From NCBI GenBank assembly GCA_947626435.1, contig CANQSB010000009.1:1-64000 (forward strand): a stretch of DNA of 64,000 bases, given 5' to 3'. Made by a program: the position numbers and the translations under genes. Every line of letters starts with the position of its first letter. The stretch's first letter is position 1. This document shows, one piece after another, positions 60,580 through 64,000 of the stretch. The notes beneath the pieces were generated by a model, which worked only from the letters and a program-made list of their open reading frames with translations, had not been told where the DNA came from and ran no database searches. This stretch comes from an uncultured Lachnospiraceae bacterium (GTDB taxonomy: Bacteria; Bacillota; Clostridia; Lachnospirales; Lachnospiraceae).

Positions 60580-61881
60580 TTAAAGATAATTTGTAAACGC
60601 CGGCAATACCATTATTACCATAATCATGCCCAGAAGCAGCATCATTGGCATAAGAAGCTTTGTACTTGCTTTTTCACCAAGTTCCCTTGCTATATGCTTC
60701 CTCTCCTCAAAAACATCCGCCGCCTCTTCTCTCAGCAAATCCGCAAGATTTGATGAGCCCTTCGTCACACTATGCGCCATCAGCGCCGCAAGCTTGTTAT
60801 AATTCGTCAACTGGCACCTCAGTCCAAAGCGTTCATAAGCGGCAGGCTGTGATATTCCGTTTTGAATTTCACGCGCCGTAAAAAGCATTTCTTCATATGC
60901 GCAGCGGCTTTTGCCGGTATTTTCTTTTTTTGTTACATAATCCTTTACCAGCTTAGCCCATGCATTTGTCGGCGTCATGCCGGCTCCGATAAGCAGTGCG
61001 AGCGAACCTACTATGTCCGGATAATCAAGCCTCAACTCCTGTTTTCTGTCCTCTACCTGCCTGTATAAGTCCCTGTCAAAGCTATAATACAGAAGCATCG
61101 CAATTAATGGCGCGACTAGCAGCACAAGCAAACCGGTATGGCTTTTTTTGAAGCGCCAGCTTAAACCTGTGCCTCCAATTTCTGACGGGAGTGTCATAAA
61201 TTCATTCTCGCGACTGCCCGCCTCCGCCTGCCTTAACTCATTCAAAAGAATAGTGCCCGTATCGCTGTCCGCTTTTCCGGGGTATACATAACAGCTCATT
61301 CTGTGCTCCACCTCATACAAGTCACAGCTTATCAATGCCGTAAGCTCCACTATAGCAGGCTGTTTTAGATTTTCGCAGAGCAGATGTCCGGCATAATCTA
61401 TATACTCGCCGTCCGTACTCCACTCAACCAAAAACGGGAAACCTTCAATGCTGTCAATAAAGCGCAAATCCTGCAACACCATGTCTAAGCCTTGGTTATT
61501 GCCAAGCACCGCCTCTTCCAGTGCAGGAATAAACTCCTGCAGAAGCGCATCGAGCTCCTTGGCGTTATATTGTTTTTCTTCTATTTCAAGGGACAGCGCA
61601 ATTTCTTCACCGTCATTTTCCGCCACAAGCTCTACCTGTTTTGCGCCGTCACCATATGCATTTCTGTACAGCTTATTGTCCACAACATCTGTCTGAGAAC
61701 GCTCCTTTATCCACAAAGCCGCGGACAAAATAATCCCCAAACCCACAACTGCCGCACAAAGCATGAGCTTTTTAGTCAAATACTCCTTCTGATATTCCTT
61801 TATATTGCCCGTAGGCTTAAGCGTCCTTAGGGCATCCCTTATATTATCATTACACAGCTTTTCAGCTAATTCTCCGCTCAA
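60580..61881 (-). CDS. tadC: TadC-like type II secretion F protein with inserted domain
   Basis: A 433-residue inner-membrane platform protein. The C-terminal half (about 240-433) is a T2SSF domain (ELRLDYPDIVGSLALLIGAGMTPTNAW...LLREEAADVFEERKHIARELGEKASTKLLMPM). Between the first membrane segment (about 38-57) and the second (about 250-270) lies an extracytoplasmic insert of about 190 residues, which standard TadC proteins lack. The TTG start at 61881 has AGGAGG 5 bases upstream and is preferred. Confidence 0.9.
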   Translation of the reverse strand: MSGELAEKLCNDNIRDALRTLKPTGNIKEYQKEYLTKKLMLCAAVVGLGIILSAALWIKERSQTDVVDNKLYRNAYGDGAKQVELVAENDGEEIALSLEIEEKQYNAKELDALLQEFIPALEEAVLGNNQGLDMVLQDLRFIDSIEGFPFLVEWSTDGEYIDYAGHLLCENLKQPAIVELTALISCDLYEVEHRMSCYVYPGKADSDTGTILLNELRQAEAGSRENEFMTLPSEIGGTGLSWRFKKSHTGLLVLLVAPLIAMLLYYSFDRDLYRQVEDRKQELRLDYPDIVGSLALLIGAGMTPTNAWAKLVKDYVTKKENTGKSRCAYEEMLFTAREIQNGISQPAAYERFGLRCQLTNYNKLAALMAHSVTKGSSNLADLLREEAADVFEERKHIARELGEKASTKLLMPMMLLLGMIMVIMVLPAFTNYL

Positions 61882-61918
61882 ATCAACCTCCTGACAGCAT
61901 CTCACAATCTAATCAAAC

Positions 61919-62713
61919 CTATATATTTATGTCAAGTATCTTGTCAGCTATGCGGCAGGCTGCAAAATAAACAGCCAAGCCCGCCGTCATAACCGCCCGG
62001 CCAAAGGCATTGTGATAAAGACCTTCAAAATAATTCTTAGATGTCAGTGAAATATAAAGCATAATTATAAACGGTATATATCTCATAATTGTCTGTTCAA
62101 GCTTTTTCTCACTTATGACTGTCTCTATCTCCCGCCTTACCTCCTGCTTATCGCTGATAATCGACGCAGTATTCGCTATTATTCCTCTCATGTTTCCTCC
62201 ACTTCTTTTGGCAATCTGAAAAATATCAGCAAAATCCTTTATATCATCTGCGCCGCTGCGTTTTGCCAGGTCCGCCAGAATGTTCTCCAACTGCTCATTG
62301 TTGTCAAGCCGCCTGAGCATAAGCCTTAGCTCCGCAAGCATTAAAGAGCCCTTGCCAAACAATGCCGCTATCTCCTGCTGCGCCTCCTTAAACGCATTTT
62401 CAATGCTGTAGCCCGCCTGTAGGTTTGACGACACTATGAGTATCGTCTCCTTAAATTCTATTTCCAACCGCCGTTTTCGCCTAACGCAAAGCTTTTCTTT
62501 TTTACCCTTTAATGTAACCGCCGCGTATGGCGCCGCAAAAACCAAAACGACATAACTGTCATAAAACAACCGGCTAATCATTGCAACGAACAGCGTGCAT
62601 ATCAAAATATGTCCTGCCAGCTCTTTACCACTGAGCGTATAGCTGTTGTAATCTATCGCGGGCGGCAGCCTGCATCTTTTTTCTATCTGCTTTGTATGTC
62701 CTGTGTCTTTCAT
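61919..62713 (-). CDS. tadB: TadB-like type II secretion F protein
   Basis: A 264-residue membrane protein with a T2SSF domain: LEIEFKETILIVSSNLQAGYSIENAFKEA and IFQIAKRSGGNMRGIIANTASIISDKQEV are typical. It is the partner of TadC in the pilus base. AGGAG lies 8 bases upstream. It lies between tadA and tadC. Confidence 0.93.
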   Translation of the reverse strand: MKDTGHTKQIEKRCRLPPAIDYNSYTLSGKELAGHILICTLFVAMISRLFYDSYVVLVFAAPYAAVTLKGKKEKLCVRRKRRLEIEFKETILIVSSNLQAGYSIENAFKEAQQEIAALFGKGSLMLAELRLMLRRLDNNEQLENILADLAKRSGADDIKDFADIFQIAKRSGGNMRGIIANTASIISDKQEVRREIETVISEKKLEQTIMRYIPFIIMLYISLTSKNYFEGLYHNAFGRAVMTAGLAVYFAACRIADKILDINI

Positions 62714-62762
62714 TACATATTTCTCCTCATTACACCCTTAAAATACTGTCTTTACGAATTTC

Positions 62763-63995
62763 TTAATGTTTTATGCCGGCTATATCAAGCTTATCCGTAT
62801 GCGTAAGCTCGCCAACAGCCGTAAGCTCACCCAAAACCCTGCCATTTTCTTCGCCTGTTTCAATAAACTGATATAGCGGCTTTGTCACAATCTCGCCATC
62901 CTCGTATCCCATTACTTCCACTATCTCCAACACCCTGCGTGACTTATCCCTCAGCCTCCCCAGATGAACGATAATGTCTACACCCGAAGCAATCTGTCTC
63001 CTAATTGCGGCAAGCGGTAGGTCCATTCCCATAAGCACCATCGTCTCAAGCCTGCTCAGCAAATCACGCGCTGAATTTGCGTGTGCGGTGCTTAGTGAAC
63101 CGTCATGACCTGTGTTGAGCGCCTGAAGCATGTCTATCGCCTCTCCACCCCTGACCTCTCCGACGACAATCCTGTCAGGTCTCATTCTAAGAGAGGTCTT
63201 TATCAAATCCCTTATGGTTATTTGCCTTACGCCGTCCTCATTGGAGCTTCTCGTTTCCAACCGCACTAAATTTGGCGTTGATTGCAGCTGCAGCTCTGCG
63301 GAATCCTCAATCGTGATTACACGCTCGGTTTTGGGGATAAAGCCTGACATTACATTCAAAAATGTCGTTTTCCCCGAACCGGTGCCGCCGCTTATCAAAA
63401 TGTTGTACCCTGCAATGACAAGCTTTTGCAGTTCGTCCGCAGCCTCCTGCGTGATGGAGCCAAAGCTAAGCAAATCCTCAATTGAAATAGGGTGGTCCGG
63501 AAAGCGCCTGATTGTTATTATCGGTCCATTCAGGGCTACCGGCGGAAGCACAATGCTTACGCGCGCACCGTTTTCCAGTCTTGCGTCCGCTATCGGCGCC
63601 GCTTCATTTACTGCCCTGTTGCACTTTGCCACTATCTGCTGCGTAATGTCTTCCAGCTTTTCCTTTGATTCAAATTTTTTGTCCCAGCAAAAGAGCTTCC
63701 CCGCTTTTTCGACAAAAATTCCTTCTATGCCGTTTACCATTATCTCCGTAATGTCATCGGCATCTATAAGCTCCTGCAGGATATCCATTTTCCTTACGGA
63801 ATGAAATATGCTTTTCCCAAGCTCATTTCGCTGTTCCATAGACAATGCGTATCCCCTGCTGACGCGCGAAACAATGTCATCTAATATGTCATGCACCTCG
63901 TCATCAGACACATCGCGCGACAAATCAATCCGTTCCCTAAGCTGCGCGCTTATCTCCCGCCTGCACTGCTCGTATCTGTCATTTTCTCTCATCAT
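62763..63995 (-). CDS. tadA: CpaF/TadA-type pilus assembly ATPase
   Basis: A 410-residue ATPase of the type IV secretion/pilus family. Walker A ISGGTGSGKTTFLNV near residue 200, the Asp box RMRPDRIVVGEVRGGEA and the His box TGHDGSLSTAHANSARD are complete. It powers pilus assembly through TadB/TadC. Two ATGs (63995, 63992) are possible starts. The window ends 5 bases upstream, so the ribosome site cannot be checked and the gene may extend beyond. Confidence 0.95.
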   Translation of the reverse strand: MMRENDRYEQCRREISAQLRERIDLSRDVSDDEVHDILDDIVSRVSRGYALSMEQRNELGKSIFHSVRKMDILQELIDADDITEIMVNGIEGIFVEKAGKLFCWDKKFESKEKLEDITQQIVAKCNRAVNEAAPIADARLENGARVSIVLPPVALNGPIITIRRFPDHPISIEDLLSFGSITQEAADELQKLVIAGYNILISGGTGSGKTTFLNVMSGFIPKTERVITIEDSAELQLQSTPNLVRLETRSSNEDGVRQITIRDLIKTSLRMRPDRIVVGEVRGGEAIDMLQALNTGHDGSLSTAHANSARDLLSRLETMVLMGMDLPLAAIRRQIASGVDIIVHLGRLRDKSRRVLEIVEVMGYEDGEIVTKPLYQFIETGEENGRVLGELTAVGELTHTDKLDIAGIKH

Positions 63996-64000
63996 CGCCT

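Noticed and set aside
1-64000. CRISPR array or complete insertion sequence
   Set aside because: No regularly spaced identical repeats and no transposase, integrase or recombinase gene were seen.

Overview
The window reads as a chromosomal segment of a Gram-positive, spore-lineage member of the Clostridia, most likely Lachnospiraceae. The evidence is the gene order hup, S4 protein, yabP, yabQ, divIC, SpoIIE-type phosphatase, tilS, hpt, ftsH (39.3 to 32.1 kb, minus strand), an isolated spmA, strong GGAGG ribosome sites, GTG and TTG starts, and Clostridia-type accessory families (DUF4358, DUF2975, DUF5702, PEGA, HD-GYP). Most genes lie on the minus strand. No rRNA, CRISPR array or complete insertion sequence was seen; there is one tRNA, Pro(CGG).

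Layout. 0-4.6 kb: a MocR-type regulator, two lipoproteins, a nitroreductase and a HepT/MntA-like toxin-antitoxin pair with a visible operator. 4.8-9.6 kb: an ABC exporter and its two-component system, with three 11-bp-spaced TGTAGG repeats at the exporter promoter and a hairpin-rich leader. 9.6-10.8 kb: a 164-bp palindromic element and a small HTH/DUF2975 pair. 10.8-16.3 kb: an AT-rich island with an MmeI-like restriction-modification enzyme, a Ser/Thr kinase fused to an unusual C-terminal domain with a CxCxxC...H motif, and a PD-(D/E)XK-like protein. 16.5-20.8 kb: a surface acylation operon (SGNH hydrolase, DUF4358 lipoprotein, MBOAT, DHHW protein) with clear promoter and terminator.

20.8-24.2 kb: a cation/proton antiporter, tRNA-Pro, a CapA-like protein and spmA. 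24.3-26.6 kb: an EcoRII/Dcm-type restriction-modification pair whose methyltransferase starts with a ribbon-helix-helix-like domain. 27-31 kb: a DinB-like gene, an XRE regulator, a truncated duplicate of the DinB-like gene, a flavodoxin-like reductase, a HIT-like protein and other small genes. 31.3-39.4 kb: acpP, a 167-bp nested palindrome, and the core ftsH-to-hup cluster. 39.5-50.3 kb: PEGA lipoprotein, nitrilase, CotS-like kinase, CCA transferase, acetate kinase, lipase, HD-GYP protein and a membrane-anchored trigger-factor-like foldase.

50.4-64 kb: a 103-bp palindrome, a leucine-rich-repeat protein, a MoxR-like AAA ATPase with a VWA-like partner, an SGNH hydrolase and an FHA protein, then a Tad/Flp type IVb pilus locus (tadA, tadB, tadC, a 55-residue flp pilin, DUF5702 protein, two TadE-like pseudopilins and a prepilin peptidase).

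The best candidate for an undescribed system is the island at 10842-16317, in which a single-chain restriction enzyme, a kinase with a transglycosylase-like tail and a nuclease-like protein sit head to tail. Function assignments come from motifs and recalled family features only; no database search was run.
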